Positions 18,898-29,669 of a stretch of DNA of 64,000 nt are shown here, in pieces. Source of the stretch: Mycobacterium sp. Root135 (GTDB taxonomy: Bacteria; Actinomycetota; Actinomycetes; Mycobacteriales; Mycobacteriaceae). Below the pieces are notes generated by a model that saw nothing but the letters and a program-made list of their open reading frames with translations, made no database searches and had not been told where the DNA came from. The stretch is from NCBI RefSeq assembly GCF_001426545.1, contig NZ_LMEZ01000005.1, forward strand, positions 705,333 through 769,332, read 5' to 3'. Numbering within the stretch: position 1 is the stretch's first letter; every line of letters starts with the position of its first letter. The translations under genes and the position numbers were made by a program.

Positions 18898-20271
18898 GTG
18901 GTGCCTCCCGTCAACGGTCATGTCTCGCACTGGTTCGACAAGATCCCTTCTCCACGCACGGCGCTGCCGGGGGACCGGGACGCCGACGTCTGCATCGTCG
19001 GCGCCGGTTTCACCGGGCTGTGGACCGCCTACTACCTCAAACGCGCGGACCCGTCCCTGCGCGTCACCATCCTCGAGGCGCGGTTCGCAGGCTTCGGCGC
19101 CTCCGGGCGCAACGGTGGCTGGTTGTCCGGGATGGCGCCAGGAGACCGGGACGCGTTGGCCCGCGAGCGTGGCCGCGACGCCGTGGTGGCCTGGCAGCGG
19201 GCGCTGCTCGAGGCGATAGACGAGGTCATCGAGGTCGCCGAACGCGAGGGCGTCGACGCGGGCATCGTCAAGGGCGGCACCCTGCAGATCGCCCGCAACG
19301 CCGCCCAGGCTCAGCGGCTCGCCGAACGGCGCGCCGAGGAAAGCAGCTGGGGGTTCACCGACTTCACCGAGTTGACGACGGCCGAGGCGGCGCAACGGGT
19401 TCGGTTCTCTCGCGTGGTCGCGGCCCATCACACGCCGCACTGTGCCCGCATCCAGCCGGCGGCGCTGGCCCGTGGCTTGGCCGACGTCGTGGAACGCCGC
19501 GGCGTCGACGTCTACGAGATGTCTCCCGTGACCGAGATCGCCGCGGGTCGCGCCACTACCCCGGCGGGTACCGTCCGGGCGCCCGTCGTGTTGCGCGCCA
19601 CCGAGGGCTTTACCGCGGGGCTGCCAGGAATGAAACGTCGGTGGCTGCCGATGAACAGCTCGTTGATCGCCACCGACCCGATTGGTCCGGACGTGTGGGA
19701 GTCGATCGGTTGGGACGGCCGCGAGACGGTCGGCGACATGGCGCACGGGTTCTTCTACGCCCAGCGCACGGCCGACGACCGCATCGCCATCGGCGGCCGC
19801 AGCGTGCCCTACCGCTACGGGTCGCGGACCGACGTCGACGGCCGCGTGCCGCAGCGCACGATCCGCGAGCTGACGGCGATGCTGCACGACGTCCTGCCGC
19901 AGGTGCGCAACGTGCCGATCGCCCACGGCTGGTGCGGTGTGCTGGCGGTCCCGAGGGACTGGTCGGCGGGCGTCGAATTCGACCGGGCGACGGGACTCGG
20001 CTGGGCGGGCGGGTACGTCGGGCATGGCGTGACGGCGACCAACCTGGCCGGGCGGACGCTGGCCGAGCTGGTGCTTGGTGAGAAGACCCCGCGGACCGAG
20101 ATGGCGTGGGTGGGGCACCGGTCGAAGAACTGGGAGCCCGAGCCGCTGCGCTGGCTCGGCGTGCGCAGCCTCTACCTGGCCTACAAGGCCGCCGACCGGC
20201 ACGAGTTCGGTGGTCGCGCCACGACGTCGCCGATCGCGTCGGTCGCCGACCGGATCAGCCGCAAGCCCTAA
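18898..20271 (+). CDS. FAD-dependent amine/amino-acid oxidoreductase (DAO family)
   Basis: 457 residues from GTG 18898 (a second GTG follows at once). The dinucleotide motif VCIVGAGFTGLWTAYYLKR sits at about 30-48, followed by GFGASGRNGGWLSG, where the FAD ring binds in DadA, glycine oxidase and gamma-glutamylputrescine oxidase relatives. The C-terminal GYVGHGVTATNLAGR is the second FAD contact. It probably oxidises an amine or amino acid to an imine with H2O2 formation. It overlaps the convergent SRPBCC gene by 4 bp. Confidence 0.85.
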   Translation: MVPPVNGHVSHWFDKIPSPRTALPGDRDADVCIVGAGFTGLWTAYYLKRADPSLRVTILEARFAGFGASGRNGGWLSGMAPGDRDALARERGRDAVVAWQRALLEAIDEVIEVAEREGVDAGIVKGGTLQIARNAAQAQRLAERRAEESSWGFTDFTELTTAEAAQRVRFSRVVAAHHTPHCARIQPAALARGLADVVERRGVDVYEMSPVTEIAAGRATTPAGTVRAPVVLRATEGFTAGLPGMKRRWLPMNSSLIATDPIGPDVWESIGWDGRETVGDMAHGFFYAQRTADDRIAIGGRSVPYRYGSRTDVDGRVPQRTIRELTAMLHDVLPQVRNVPIAHGWCGVLAVPRDWSAGVEFDRATGLGWAGGYVGHGVTATNLAGRTLAELVLGEKTPRTEMAWVGHRSKNWEPEPLRWLGVRSLYLAYKAADRHEFGGRATTSPIASVADRISRKP

Positions 20272-20726
20272 GTTTCCGCTAGGGCCTTCAACCGCTGCAG
20301 CGTCAGCTCGATGTTCTTCGCGTTGACCGACGTGCGGTCGGAGACACCCGTGGCGATGCGCGCGGGCTTGAGGAACCAGCCCGGTCGCCGGTCCCAGGTC
20401 TGCTCGGTGACCCGGCAGCCGCCGTCGACCGGTTCGATGTCGTAGCGCCAGTGCGACACGGGGACGACGAAGCTCTTGACGTCGAAGGCGAACACCCTGC
20501 CCGGCTCGGCGTGGGTGACGGTGCACGTGGTGGTCCACGACTTGCCGCCGTTGGCGTTGCGTCCCTTGAACACCGCACCGGGCGCGGCGCCGTCACCTCG
20601 GTGCCACTGCATCACGTTGGCTTCCTCGGCGAGCGTTGCCATCGTGGGGAGGTCGGTGACGAGGGCGTACACGTCGGCGCAGCTGGCCGCGATGGTCACC
20701 GACGCCTGCGCCGAGGGTTCAGTCAT
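20268..20726 (-). CDS. SRPBCC (polyketide cyclase-like) protein
   Basis: 152 residues from ATG 20726. The START-like fold is indicated by the N-terminal strand ASVTIAASCADVYALVTDLP, the GDGAAPGAVFKGRN loop, and the long C-terminal helix KNIELTLQRLKALAE. These proteins bind a hydrophobic ligand in a cavity; many mycobacterial members are annotated cyclase/dehydrase with no known substrate. The stop overlaps the convergent oxidoreductase stop by 4 bp. Confidence 0.82.
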   Translation of the reverse strand: MTEPSAQASVTIAASCADVYALVTDLPTMATLAEEANVMQWHRGDGAAPGAVFKGRNANGGKSWTTTCTVTHAEPGRVFAFDVKSFVVPVSHWRYDIEPVDGGCRVTEQTWDRRPGWFLKPARIATGVSDRTSVNAKNIELTLQRLKALAET

Positions 20727-20786
20727 GGCGCGATGGTAGCGAGCGGATCCGGAAACAATGCCCGGTCGGAGAACGTTGGGTAGGGG

Positions 20787-21158
20787 ATGAGCGAACGAAC
20801 AGTCCTCCAGCCCACCGAAGCGCATCCCATCACCGTCACCCCGACCGGCAAGCACGTCGTCGTCCGCGTCAACGGCGAGGTGGTCGCCGAGACCGACGCC
20901 GCGCTGACCCTTCAGGAGTCGACGTACCCCGCCGTGCAGTACGTACCCCTGGTCGACGTGGTGCCGTCGGCGTTGACGCGCAGCGACACCACCACCTACT
21001 GCCCGTACAAGGGTGAGGCGAACTACTACCACCTCAGCGTCGCCGGACAGACCGTCGACGACGCGATCTGGACCTACGAGCAGCCGTACGACGCGGTGGA
21101 CGCCATCGCAGGTCACGTGGCGTTCTACGGCACCAAGGCCGACGTCTCGGTCGGTTAG
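20787..21158 (+). CDS. DUF427 domain protein (Rv0140-like)
   Basis: 123 residues. Typical DUF427 features are NGEVVAETDAALTLQEST, DTTTYCPYKGEANYY and WTYEQPYDAVDAIAGHVAFY. Structures of this family show a small beta-tent; function unknown. In M. tuberculosis the like gene Rv0140 directly follows Rv0139; here it is about 9.5 kb away from the Rv0139-like gene. The HhH-GPD gene follows within a few bases. Confidence 0.85.
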   Translation: MSERTVLQPTEAHPITVTPTGKHVVVRVNGEVVAETDAALTLQESTYPAVQYVPLVDVVPSALTRSDTTTYCPYKGEANYYHLSVAGQTVDDAIWTYEQPYDAVDAIAGHVAFYGTKADVSVG

Positions 21159-21167
21159 CCTTTGGCG

Positions 21168-22088
21168 GTGTCGAATCAGGCCGGCGTCACCTGCAGCGTC
21201 ACCGTCGACGGGCCCGCCAGCCCGTCGATGACGCTGTCCCCGCAGCGTCGCGGTCCCGGTGACCCGTGCTACCAACTGGTCGACGGCGCGATCTGGAAGA
21301 CCAGCCTGCTGCCCAGCGGGCCGGTGACGGCGCGCATCGCCACGTCGGCGCGCACGACCGTCGAGTGCGAGGCGTGGGGTGACGGCGCCGCCGAGTTCCT
21401 CGAGCGGTTGCCTGCCCTGCTGGGCGTGCACGACGACGCGACCGGTTTCGCGCCCGCGGAGCCGACCATCGCCGCCGCCTACCGCCGCGTCCCGCACCTC
21501 CGCCTTGGCCGCACCGGTCGGGTGCTGGAGGCCCTCGTCCCTGCGGTGCTCGAACAGCGCGTCGCGGGCAAGGACGCCTTCCGGGCCTGGCGGCTGCTGG
21601 TGACCAAGTACGGCGCGCCCGCGCCCGGTCCCGCCCCGGAACGCATGCGCGTCCCACCGCCTGCCGAGGTGTGGCGGCGCATCCCGTCGTGGGAATTCCA
21701 CCTCGCCAACGTCGACCCGGGGCGCGCGCGGACGCTGGTCGGGTGCGCGCAGCGGGCGGACGCCTTGGAGCGGCTGTCGGCTCGTCCGCCGGAGGACGCC
21801 AGGACCGCCCTGATGACGCTGCCCGGCGTGGGGATCTGGACCGCCGCCGAGGTCGCCCAACGCGCCTGGGGCGACGCCGACGCGCTGTCCGTCGGCGACT
21901 ACCACCTCTCCAACGTCGTGGGGTCCACGCTGCTGGGCCACCGGATCGACGACGACGAGATGCTCGAACTCCTGGAACCGCTTCGGCCACATCGCTTTCG
22001 GGCGACCCGCCTGTTGGAGGTCAGCGGGTTGGCGCGCAACCCGCGCTTCGGCGCACGAATGGCGATCCCCAACCTGCGCGCGCTCTAG
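21168..22088 (+). CDS. HhH-GPD DNA glycosylase, AlkA-like (Rv0142-like)
   Basis: 306 residues from GTG 21168 (TTG 21162 is also possible). The helix-hairpin-helix and catalytic loop are LPGVGIWTAAEVAQRAWGDA followed by LSVGDYHL, the Asp of VGD being the catalytic residue of the superfamily. The N-terminal half is the AlkA_N-like part. It would remove alkylated or otherwise damaged bases. The length matches Rv0142, and the neighbour is the DUF427 gene as in M. tuberculosis. It overlaps the DUF2461 stop by 4 bp. Confidence 0.82.
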   Translation: MSNQAGVTCSVTVDGPASPSMTLSPQRRGPGDPCYQLVDGAIWKTSLLPSGPVTARIATSARTTVECEAWGDGAAEFLERLPALLGVHDDATGFAPAEPTIAAAYRRVPHLRLGRTGRVLEALVPAVLEQRVAGKDAFRAWRLLVTKYGAPAPGPAPERMRVPPPAEVWRRIPSWEFHLANVDPGRARTLVGCAQRADALERLSARPPEDARTALMTLPGVGIWTAAEVAQRAWGDADALSVGDYHLSNVVGSTLLGHRIDDDEMLELLEPLRPHRFRATRLLEVSGLARNPRFGARMAIPNLRAL

Positions 22089-22732
22089 TCACCCAGTCGG
22101 GCGGCCACCCATTCGACCAGCGGTCGGGCCGCCCGCCAGTCCGCACGCACCGCGTCGACGAACTCCGGCGTGTGGATGATCGGCTCGAAGCCGTACTCCT
22201 TGGTGACCGTGAGGGAGCGGTGCCGCAGGAGGTCGATGCGAGGGTGGTCGGCGTCGAACCCGCGCGGCGAGGTCTTCAGGCGGTCGCCGCCGACCGTGAA
22301 GCCGGCGCGGGTCAGCTTCGCCAGGATCTTGCCGAGCTGATCGCCGGTGAGGTCGTTGACGATGGACGCGCGAATCCTGGCCAGATCCGTCGAGCTTGCG
22401 TCGTAGAACCCCGCCCCGGTGCGAACCCCGCGAGCGGCGATCTCGACGTACCAGCCGCACGCCGGGCCAGCCCCGACGTACGCGCCCTGGTGAGTCTTGT
22501 ACGGCGTCTTGTCCTTGGCGAACCTGACGTCGCGGAACGGGCGGAAGACCTTTGCAGTCCCGAACTCCGGTTCCAAGGCGGTCACCAAAGCTGTGGTCGG
22601 CGCCTTCACGGACGTCAGGTACACGTCCTTGTGCGCCTCCCAGAACGACTTGGTGTTGTCGATCTCCAGATCGTCGTAGAAGTCGAGGGCGGCCTCTGGA
22701 AAACCAGTGAACCCGCGCACCGACTCAGTCAT
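22085..22732 (-). CDS. DUF2461 family protein
   Basis: 215 residues. FTGFPEAALDFYDDLEIDNT, then FRPFRDVRFAKDKTPYKTH and GFEPIIHTPEFVDAV are the DUF2461/TIGR02453 pattern. No function is established for the family. It is convergent with the glycosylase gene and divergent from dps. Confidence 0.85.
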   Translation of the reverse strand: MTESVRGFTGFPEAALDFYDDLEIDNTKSFWEAHKDVYLTSVKAPTTALVTALEPEFGTAKVFRPFRDVRFAKDKTPYKTHQGAYVGAGPACGWYVEIAARGVRTGAGFYDASSTDLARIRASIVNDLTGDQLGKILAKLTRAGFTVGGDRLKTSPRGFDADHPRIDLLRHRSLTVTKEYGFEPIIHTPEFVDAVRADWRAARPLVEWVAARLGD

Positions 22733-22833
22733 GTGGCGAGCGTAGCGATCTGATCACGTGCCGCCGCAGGGGTGTAGCCCTCGCCAGAGGCGGGTAGGTG
22801 TCCTGGTAAGTAAGAGAAAGGGAGATACAACGC

Positions 22834-23379
22834 ATGGCAGGATTCACGATTCCAGGAATGTCGGACAAGGATGCCAGCGAGGTCGCCAACCTGCTGCAGA
22901 AGCAACTCAGCACCTACAACGACCTGCACCTGACCCTCAAGCACGTGCACTGGAACGTCGTCGGCCCGAACTTCATCGGCGTCCACGAAATGATCGACCC
23001 GCAGGTCGAACTGGTTCGCGGGTACGCCGACGAGGCCGCCGAGCGCATCGCCACCCTTGGTGAGTCGCCGAAGGGCACCCCCGGCGCGATCCTCAAGGAC
23101 CGCACCTGGGACGACTACTCGGTAGGGCGCGACACCGTGCTGGCGCACCTAGCGGCACTTGACCTGGTCTACACCGGAGTCAACGAGGACACCCGCAAGG
23201 CCATCCACACCCTCGAAGACCTCGATCCGGTGTCTCAGGACATGCTCATCGGCCACGCCGCCGAACTCGAGAAGTTCCAGTGGTTCGTCCGCGCGCATCT
23301 GGAGAGCGCCGGCGGCGACTTGGTCAACCAAGGCGCGACCTCGGAAAAGGGTGCCGCCGCAAAGGCAAAGAAGAAGTGA
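22834..23379 (+). CDS. dps: DNA-binding protein from starved cells, Dps
   Basis: 181 residues. It is very close to M. smegmatis Dps1 as I remember it: TYNDLHLTLKHVHWNVVGPN and FIGVHEMIDPQVELVRGYAD contain the ferroxidase ligands (His in LKHVHWN, Asp and Glu in the next helix). A Lys-rich tail (AAAKAKKK) probably binds DNA. Dodecamers store iron oxidised with H2O2 and protect DNA in stationary phase. AAGGGAG precedes the ATG. A perfect palindrome just after the stop ends the transcript. Confidence 0.95.
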   Translation: MAGFTIPGMSDKDASEVANLLQKQLSTYNDLHLTLKHVHWNVVGPNFIGVHEMIDPQVELVRGYADEAAERIATLGESPKGTPGAILKDRTWDDYSVGRDTVLAHLAALDLVYTGVNEDTRKAIHTLEDLDPVSQDMLIGHAAELEKFQWFVRAHLESAGGDLVNQGATSEKGAAAKAKKK

Positions 23380-23405
23380 TCTTCGGTTAAGCAAATAGCC
23401 GCGAG

Positions 23406-23437
23406 CGGGCCCGCATCCCCATGGGGATGCGGGCCCG
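23406..23437. terminator. 32-bp perfect palindrome between dps and the aquaporin gene
   Basis: CGGGCCCGCATCCCC and its exact reverse complement meet without an unpaired spacer except the central AT, giving a 15-bp stem. It lies between convergent stops (23379 and 23452). There is no T-run, so it is an I-shaped hairpin of the kind common in mycobacteria. Confidence 0.8.
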
Positions 23438-23451
23438 AGTCACGCGTGGGC

Positions 23452-24219
23452 TCAGTTCACCTCCTCCAGTGCGTCGTCGCGGACCGGTCGATCAGCGAGT
23501 TCCTCGTTGCGGCCGAACAGCAGCGGGTATGCGGCCCCGGCGATCGCCGCGCCGACCAGAGGCGCCAGCCAGAACAGCCACAGTTGCGCCGGGGCTCCGT
23601 CACCGTTGAAGAACGCCACCGCCGTCGACCGGGCCGGGTTGACCGACGTGTTCGAGATCGGGATCGAGATGAGGTGGATCAAGGTGAGCGTCAACCCAAT
23701 TGCCAAGCCCGCGAATCCCTTTGGTGCGCGATCGTCGGTCGATCCGAGGATGACGAGAAGGAAGACGGCCGTCAACACGACCTCGGCGATCAACACCGCC
23801 ACCATCGAGTAGCCGCCGGGGGAGTGGTCGCCAAACCCGTTGGCGGCCATGTTTCCCTCGGCCGTCCAGCCGGCCTTGCCCGAGGCGATGACGTAGATGA
23901 CGCCACCCGCCACGGCGCCGCCGACCACCTGGGTGATCCAGTAGGCGGGTAACGCCTTCCATTCGACACGCTTGGCGATGGCGGCTCCGAGCGTCACGGC
24001 TGGGTTGAAGTGGCCTCCGGAGATGGTGCCGAACGCGTAGACGCCGGTCAGGACGGTCAATCCGAACGCCAGTGAGACGCCGAGGAATCCGATGCCAAGA
24101 GCCGTGCCGTCCGAGGGAAACTTCGCGGCGAACACGGCACTGCCGCACCCGCCGAGGACGAGCCAGAACGTTCCGATGAACTCGGCTGCGAGTCGATGCC
24201 ACATCGTGGGTGCGTTCAC
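23452..24219 (-). CDS. aqpZ: Aquaporin / MIP family channel
   Basis: 255 residues from GTG 24219, chosen for its GGAGG 7 bp upstream; ATG 24204 is inside. Both half-pore motifs are present: [10 protein letters not shown] near 65 and [10 protein letters not shown] near 200, with six membrane segments. The narrow-pore region SVNPARS and the absence of an enlarged loop E Asp suggest a water-specific AqpZ type rather than a glycerol facilitator. Its partner in the cell is the osmotic balance of the membrane; no operon partner is seen. Confidence 0.88.
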   Translation of the reverse strand: MNAPTMWHRLAAEFIGTFWLVLGGCGSAVFAAKFPSDGTALGIGFLGVSLAFGLTVLTGVYAFGTISGGHFNPAVTLGAAIAKRVEWKALPAYWITQVVGGAVAGGVIYVIASGKAGWTAEGNMAANGFGDHSPGGYSMVAVLIAEVVLTAVFLLVILGSTDDRAPKGFAGLAIGLTLTLIHLISIPISNTSVNPARSTAVAFFNGDGAPAQLWLFWLAPLVGAAIAGAAYPLLFGRNEELADRPVRDDALEEVN

Positions 24220-25049
24220 GGGAGTGCCTCCTCGGCAGAGCGTCGTTGCGCTGCCAGCCATCCGAGGGTCGCACGGGGCCAAACACTTTCGGTACGCCTG
24301 ATGCCGAATCTTGTCCCGATGGTGACCGGACCAGTCAGTGCAACCCGTGCCGACGTCGGGCGAACCGAGCCTTGATGTGTCCGCTGGCGTTGGACAGGTC
24401 GATTACGGGCAGTTTTTCGGCTGGCGACGGCCCGGGTGCGCGGTATTCGTTGTGGCGGCGTCGGCGCTCGGCACGGCCGACATCCCACCGCGTCGGCCTG
24501 CCGACTCTCAAAGGTGTTGACAGACAGGTCAACAGGGCCGTCCGGCGCTGCCGTGGCCGACGATTCGTGACGCAATGGTCGGTCGGCGGGAAGGCGGCGG
24601 GGCGCCTCGACACCAGCACGGCGCCGTCGACGGGTTCCGCAGCGCCCGAAAATTGCTTGCGAGCAAATTTCTGCGGACGCATTCTCCCATTTAGGGCCTG
24701 CCAAAAATCCACATAGCAAACCAAAATGGTAGGGCGGCAAATTGCTGTTGTCAGCCGCCGTCCCGGCCCCGTCAGACCTCGGCTACGTCACCGTCGCACC
24801 GCAACAACGGATTTCGTCGTTACCCGCCCACATTCGCCGCCGAAACCCCACGTCACGCCGAAGTCCCACCTTAGGCTGTACTAAGTTGGCATGTCAGGCG
24901 GGGTTTGTCATATCGTTTCCCCATTCGTGGCGAGTGGGAAGTCCCGTCGTTCAGTGCTGCACGTAGCTCGACCCATCGCCCGCCGGCAACAGCCGTGCAT
25001 GACGGCTGTCAGCATCAGGCTTCCGTAAAGGTGTGAAGGGCAGGTGGGA
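24220..25049. other. 830-bp region upstream of gltB without a convincing gene
   Basis: Open frames here have Arg-rich shadow-like compositions and no ribosome site. A relatively AT-rich patch lies at about 24645-24745 and contains a small hairpin (TTGCT at 24653-24657 with AGCAA at 24662-24666) flanked by A and T runs. A possible gltB promoter is TTGGCA at 24886-24891 with CATATC/TATCGT around 24909-24916. The length suggests a long regulated leader or a lost gene. Confidence 0.4.
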
Positions 25050-28000
25050 ATGGCGCCCAGCGACCATGGCTCGAGGCAGGGAGGCCGCAAGCAAGGCCTC
25101 TACAACCCGGCCTACGAGCACGATTCCTGCGGCGTGGCGATGGTGGCCGACATGCACGGCCGTCGCAGCCGCGACATCGTCGACAAGGCCATCACGGCAC
25201 TGCTGAACATGGAGCACCGTGGCGCCCAGGGCGCCGAGCCGAACACCGGCGACGGCGCAGGCATCCTGCTGCAGGTCCCCGACGCGTTCCTCCGTGCGGT
25301 GGTCGACTTCGAACTTCCCGCCGAAGGCAGCTACGCCACCGGCATCGCATTCCTGCCGCAGTCGTCCCGCGACGCCGCGGCGGCGTGCGAATCGGTGGAG
25401 AAGATCATCGAGGCCGAGGGTCTGATCTTCCTCGGCTGGCGTGACGTGCCAACCGACGATTCCTCCCTCGGTGCGCTCGCCCGCGACGCGATGCCGACGT
25501 TCCGTCAGGTGTTCATCGGCGGGGCCTCGGGGATGGACCTCGAGCGGCGCGCCTACGTGGTGCGCAAGCGTGCCGAACACGAGCTGGGCACCAAGGGTCC
25601 CGGCCAGGACGGCCCCGGTCGCGAAACCGTGTACTTCCCAAGCCTTTCGGGCCAGACGTTCGCCTACAAGGGCATGCTGACGACCCCTCAGCTCAAGGCG
25701 TTCTACCTGGATCTGCAGGACGAGCGGATGACCAGCGCGCTGGGCATCGTGCACTCCCGCTTCTCGACCAACACGTTCCCGTCATGGCCCCTGGCGCACC
25801 CGTTCCGGCGGGTCGCCCACAACGGCGAGATCAACACCGTCACCGGCAACGAGAACTGGATGCGGGCGCGTGAGGCGCTCATCAAGACCGACGTCTTCGG
25901 CTCCCACTCCGACGTCGACAAGATCTTCCCCGTCTGCACCCCCGGTGCGTCGGACACTGCACGCTTCGACGAGGTCCTCGAGCTGCTACACCTTGGCGGC
26001 CGCAGCCTGCCCCACGCCATGCTGATGATGATCCCCGAGGCGTGGGAGCGGCACGAAAGCATGGATCCCGCGCGTCGCGCGTTCTACGAGTACCACTCCT
26101 CGCTCATGGAGCCCTGGGACGGCCCGGCGTCGGTGTGCTTCACCGACGGCACCGTGATCGGTGCGGTCCTCGACCGCAACGGTCTGCGGCCGTCGCGCAT
26201 CTGGGTCACCGAGGACGGCCTCGTCGTCCTGGCGTCCGAGGCAGGCGTCCTGAACCTCGACCCGTCGACCGTGGTGCAGAAGATGCGCCTCCAGCCCGGC
26301 CGGATGTTCCTGGTCGACACCGCCCAGGGCCGCATCGTCTCCGACGAAGAGGTCAAGGCCGAGCTGGCCGCCGAGCAGCCGTATCAGGAGTGGCTCGACG
26401 CCGGTCTGTTCCGCGTCGCGGACCTGCCGCCGGGTGACTACGTGCGGATGCCGCACCACCGCGTCGTGCTGCGGCAGCAGGCCTTCGGATTCACCTACGA
26501 GGAGCTCAACCTCCTGGTGGCGCCGATGGCGCGCAGCGGCGCCGAGGCGCTCGGCTCCATGGGTACCGACACCCCGGTCGCCGTGCTCTCGGCTCGGCCC
26601 CGGATGCTCTACGACTACTTCCAGCAGCTGTTCGCGCAGGTGACGAACCCGCCGCTGGACGCCATCCGCGAAGAGGTGGTGACCAGCCTGCAGGGCACCG
26701 TCGGCCCCGAGGGCGACCTGCTCAACCCGAACGCCGACTCCTGTCGTCAGATCGTGCTGTCCAACCCGATCCTGCGCAACGCCGAACTGTCCAAGCTGAT
26801 CTGCGTCGACCCCGATCACGAGATCCGCGGCCACAAGCACGGCCTGCGCGCCGCCGTCATCCGCTGCCTCTATCCGGTCGCCCGTGGTGGGCAGGGCCTG
26901 AAGGAAGCGCTCGACGACGTCCGGGCCAAGGTCTCCGCGGCCATCCGCGAGGGCGCCCGCATCATCGTGCTGTCGGACCGCGAATCGAACGAGTCGCTGG
27001 CACCGATCCCGTCGCTGCTGAGCGTCTCCGCGGTCCACCACCACCTGGTGCGCGACCGGACCCGCACGCAGGTCGGCCTCGTCGTGGAGACGGGTGACGC
27101 CCGCGAGGTGCACCACATGGCCGCGCTCTGTGGTTTCGGTGCCGCCGCAATCAACCCGTACATGGCGTTCGAGTCCATCGAAGACATGGTCGACCGCGGC
27201 ATCATCACCGGCATCACCAGCGACCAGGCCAAGGCCAACTACACCAAGGCCGCGGGCAAGGGCGTGCTGAAGGTGATGTCCAAGATGGGCATCTCCACCC
27301 TGGCGTCCTACACCGGTGCCCAGCTGTTCCAGGCCATCGGCATCAGCCAGCAGGTGCTCGACGACTACTTCACCGGACTGCACTGCCCGGTCGGCGGAAT
27401 CGACCTCGAAGACATCGCCGCCGACGTCGCGTCGCGGCACGCCCTGGCCTACCTGGATCGCCCCGACGAGCGCGCCCACCGCGAGCTCGAGGTCGGCGGC
27501 GAATACCAGTGGCGCCGTGAGGGGGAGTACCACCTCTTCAACCCCGACACGGTGTTCAAGCTGCAGCACGCGACCCGCACCGGCCAGTACTCGATCTTCA
27601 AGGAGTACACCAAGCTGGTCGACGACCAGAGTGAGCGCTTCGCCTCGCTGCGTGGGCTGCTGAAGTTCCGTACCGGCGACGCCGCCGTCCGGCCACCCGT
27701 CTCGATCGACGAGGTCGAGCCCGTCTCGGAGATCGTCAAGCGATTCTCCACCGGCGCAATGAGTTACGGCTCGATCTCCGCCGAGGCGCACGAAACCCTG
27801 GCCATCGCGATGAACCGTCTCGGCGGCCGTTCCAACTCCGGTGAGGGCGGCGAATCCGTCGACCGCTTCGACCACGACGCGAACGGCGACTGGCGCCGCA
27901 GCGCCATCAAGCAGGTGGCGTCCGGCCGGTTCGGCGTGACGAGCCACTACCTGACCAACTGCACCGACATCCAGATCAAGATGGCGCAAGGTGCGAAACC

Positions 28001-29669
28001 CGGTGAGGGCGGCCAGCTTCCGGGGCACAAGGTGTACCCGTGGGTGGCCGAGGTGCGGCACTCGACGCCTGGCGTCGGGCTGATCTCGCCGCCGCCGCAC
28101 CACGACATCTACTCCATCGAGGATCTGGCGCAGCTGATCCACGACCTGAAGAACGCCAACCCCGGTGCCCGGGTACACGTGAAGCTGGTGTCCGAGAACG
28201 GTGTTGGCACCGTCGCGGCAGGCGTCTCCAAGGCGCACGCCGACGTGGTGCTGATCTCGGGTCACGACGGTGGCACCGGCGCCACCCCGCTCACCTCACA
28301 GAAGCACGCGGGTGCCCCGTGGGAGCTGGGCTTGGCCGAGACACAGCAGACCTTGCTGCTCAACGGACTTCGCGACCGCATCGTCGTGCAGGTCGACGGT
28401 CAGCTCAAGACGGGCCGCGACGTCGTCGTCGCCGCGCTGCTCGGTGGCGAGGAGTTCGGCTTCGCGACCGCCCCGCTGGTGGTGGCCGGGTGCATCATGA
28501 TGCGGGTGTGTCACCTCGACACGTGCCCGGTCGGAGTCGCCACCCAGAACCCGCTGCTGCGCGAGCGGTTCAACGGCAAGCCCGAGTTCGTCGAGAACTT
28601 CTTCCGGTTCATCGCCGAGGAAGTGCGAGAGCTCATGGCGCAGTTGGGCTTCCGCACCGTCAACGAGATGGTCGGACAGGTCGGCGCGCTGGACACCAAG
28701 CAGGCCGCCGCGCACTGGAAGGCCCACAAGCTGGACCTGTCTCCCGTGCTGGTCGAACCGGACTCGGCGTTCATGAATCAGGACCTGTACTGCAGCTCGC
28801 GGCAGGACCACGGGCTGGACAAGGCGCTCGACCAGCAGCTGATCGCGCAGAGCCGCGAGGCGCTCGACACCGGATCTGCGGTCAAGTTCAGGACCAGCAT
28901 CGCCAACGTCAACCGCACGGTCGGCACCATGCTCGGCCACGAGCTGACGAAGGTCCATGGCGGACAGGGTCTTCCGGACGGCACGATCGACATCACCTTC
29001 GACGGGTCGGCGGGCAACAGCTTCGGTGCGTTCCTGCCCAAGGGCATCACGCTGCGCGTCTACGGTGACGCCAACGACTACGTCGGCAAGGGGCTGTCCG
29101 GTGGGCGCATCGCGGTGCGGCCGTCGGAGTCCGCGCCTGCAGACTTCGCCGCCGAGGACAACATCATCGCCGGCAACGTGGTGCTGTTCGGTGCCACCAG
29201 CGGCCAGGCCTTCCTGCGCGGGCAGGTCGGCGAGCGCTTCGCAGTGCGGAACTCGGGCGCCCACGCGGTGGTCGAGGGTGTGGGTGACCACGGCTGCGAG
29301 TACATGACCGGCGGCAAGGTGGCAATCCTCGGACCCACCGGCCGCAACTTCGCCGCGGGAATGTCCGGTGGCATCGCCTACGTGTACGACCAGCACGGCA
29401 CGCTGTCCGACAACCTCAACGGCGAGATGGTGGAGCTCGAGCGGCTGGACGACCACGACGTCGAGTGGCTGCACGAGATCCTCCAAGCGCACGTCGACGC
29501 CACCGATTCGGCCGTCGGCCAACGGGTCCTCTCCGATTGGGAGTCTCAACTGAAGCACTTCGTGAAGGTCATGCCACGCGACTACCGGTCGGTCCTGACC
29601 GCCATCGCCGAAGCCGAACGCAACGGTGAAGACGTCAACACCGCGATCATGGCGGCGGCTCGTGGCTGA
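25050..29669 (+). CDS. gltB: Glutamate synthase large subunit
   Basis: 1539 residues from ATG 25050 (GTG 25044 is also open; GAAGGG fits the ATG better). The glutaminase domain is made by removal of a propeptide before Cys27 ([11 protein letters not shown]). The central and FMN domains follow, with the 3Fe-4S Cys cluster in [15 protein letters not shown] near 1150, and the C-terminal right-handed beta-helix ([13 protein letters not shown]). With GltD it converts glutamine and 2-oxoglutarate to two glutamates. The stop overlaps gltD by 8 bp. Confidence 0.97.
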   Translation: MAPSDHGSRQGGRKQGLYNPAYEHDSCGVAMVADMHGRRSRDIVDKAITALLNMEHRGAQGAEPNTGDGAGILLQVPDAFLRAVVDFELPAEGSYATGIAFLPQSSRDAAAACESVEKIIEAEGLIFLGWRDVPTDDSSLGALARDAMPTFRQVFIGGASGMDLERRAYVVRKRAEHELGTKGPGQDGPGRETVYFPSLSGQTFAYKGMLTTPQLKAFYLDLQDERMTSALGIVHSRFSTNTFPSWPLAHPFRRVAHNGEINTVTGNENWMRAREALIKTDVFGSHSDVDKIFPVCTPGASDTARFDEVLELLHLGGRSLPHAMLMMIPEAWERHESMDPARRAFYEYHSSLMEPWDGPASVCFTDGTVIGAVLDRNGLRPSRIWVTEDGLVVLASEAGVLNLDPSTVVQKMRLQPGRMFLVDTAQGRIVSDEEVKAELAAEQPYQEWLDAGLFRVADLPPGDYVRMPHHRVVLRQQAFGFTYEELNLLVAPMARSGAEALGSMGTDTPVAVLSARPRMLYDYFQQLFAQVTNPPLDAIREEVVTSLQGTVGPEGDLLNPNADSCRQIVLSNPILRNAELSKLICVDPDHEIRGHKHGLRAAVIRCLYPVARGGQGLKEALDDVRAKVSAAIREGARIIVLSDRESNESLAPIPSLLSVSAVHHHLVRDRTRTQVGLVVETGDAREVHHMAALCGFGAAAINPYMAFESIEDMVDRGIITGITSDQAKANYTKAAGKGVLKVMSKMGISTLASYTGAQLFQAIGISQQVLDDYFTGLHCPVGGIDLEDIAADVASRHALAYLDRPDERAHRELEVGGEYQWRREGEYHLFNPDTVFKLQHATRTGQYSIFKEYTKLVDDQSERFASLRGLLKFRTGDAAVRPPVSIDEVEPVSEIVKRFSTGAMSYGSISAEAHETLAIAMNRLGGRSNSGEGGESVDRFDHDANGDWRRSAIKQVASGRFGVTSHYLTNCTDIQIKMAQGAKPGEGGQLPGHKVYPWVAEVRHSTPGVGLISPPPHHDIYSIEDLAQLIHDLKNANPGARVHVKLVSENGVGTVAAGVSKAHADVVLISGHDGGTGATPLTSQKHAGAPWELGLAETQQTLLLNGLRDRIVVQVDGQLKTGRDVVVAALLGGEEFGFATAPLVVAGCIMMRVCHLDTCPVGVATQNPLLRERFNGKPEFVENFFRFIAEEVRELMAQLGFRTVNEMVGQVGALDTKQAAAHWKAHKLDLSPVLVEPDSAFMNQDLYCSSRQDHGLDKALDQQLIAQSREALDTGSAVKFRTSIANVNRTVGTMLGHELTKVHGGQGLPDGTIDITFDGSAGNSFGAFLPKGITLRVYGDANDYVGKGLSGGRIAVRPSESAPADFAAEDNIIAGNVVLFGATSGQAFLRGQVGERFAVRNSGAHAVVEGVGDHGCEYMTGGKVAILGPTGRNFAAGMSGGIAYVYDQHGTLSDNLNGEMVELERLDDHDVEWLHEILQAHVDATDSAVGQRVLSDWESQLKHFVKVMPRDYRSVLTAIAEAERNGEDVNTAIMAAARG

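Noticed and set aside
24335..24724. Minus-strand frame of 129 codons upstream of gltB
   Set aside because: Arg-rich composition, no start signal and no conserved motif.
24879..24900. TTAGGCT-GTACTAA resembling an IdeR/iron box upstream of gltB
   Set aside because: Too few matches to the 19-bp palindromic consensus and no reason for iron control of gltB.
24900..24930. GTTTGTCATATCGTTTCC as a possible GlnR site upstream of gltB
   Set aside because: The spacing of GAAAC and GTNAC elements does not fit the GlnR consensus.
25986..28265. A very long open frame antisense to gltB (over 750 codons)
   Set aside because: High GC gives long antisense frames. The product is Val/Asp/Gly-rich without any domain, and gltB is certain.
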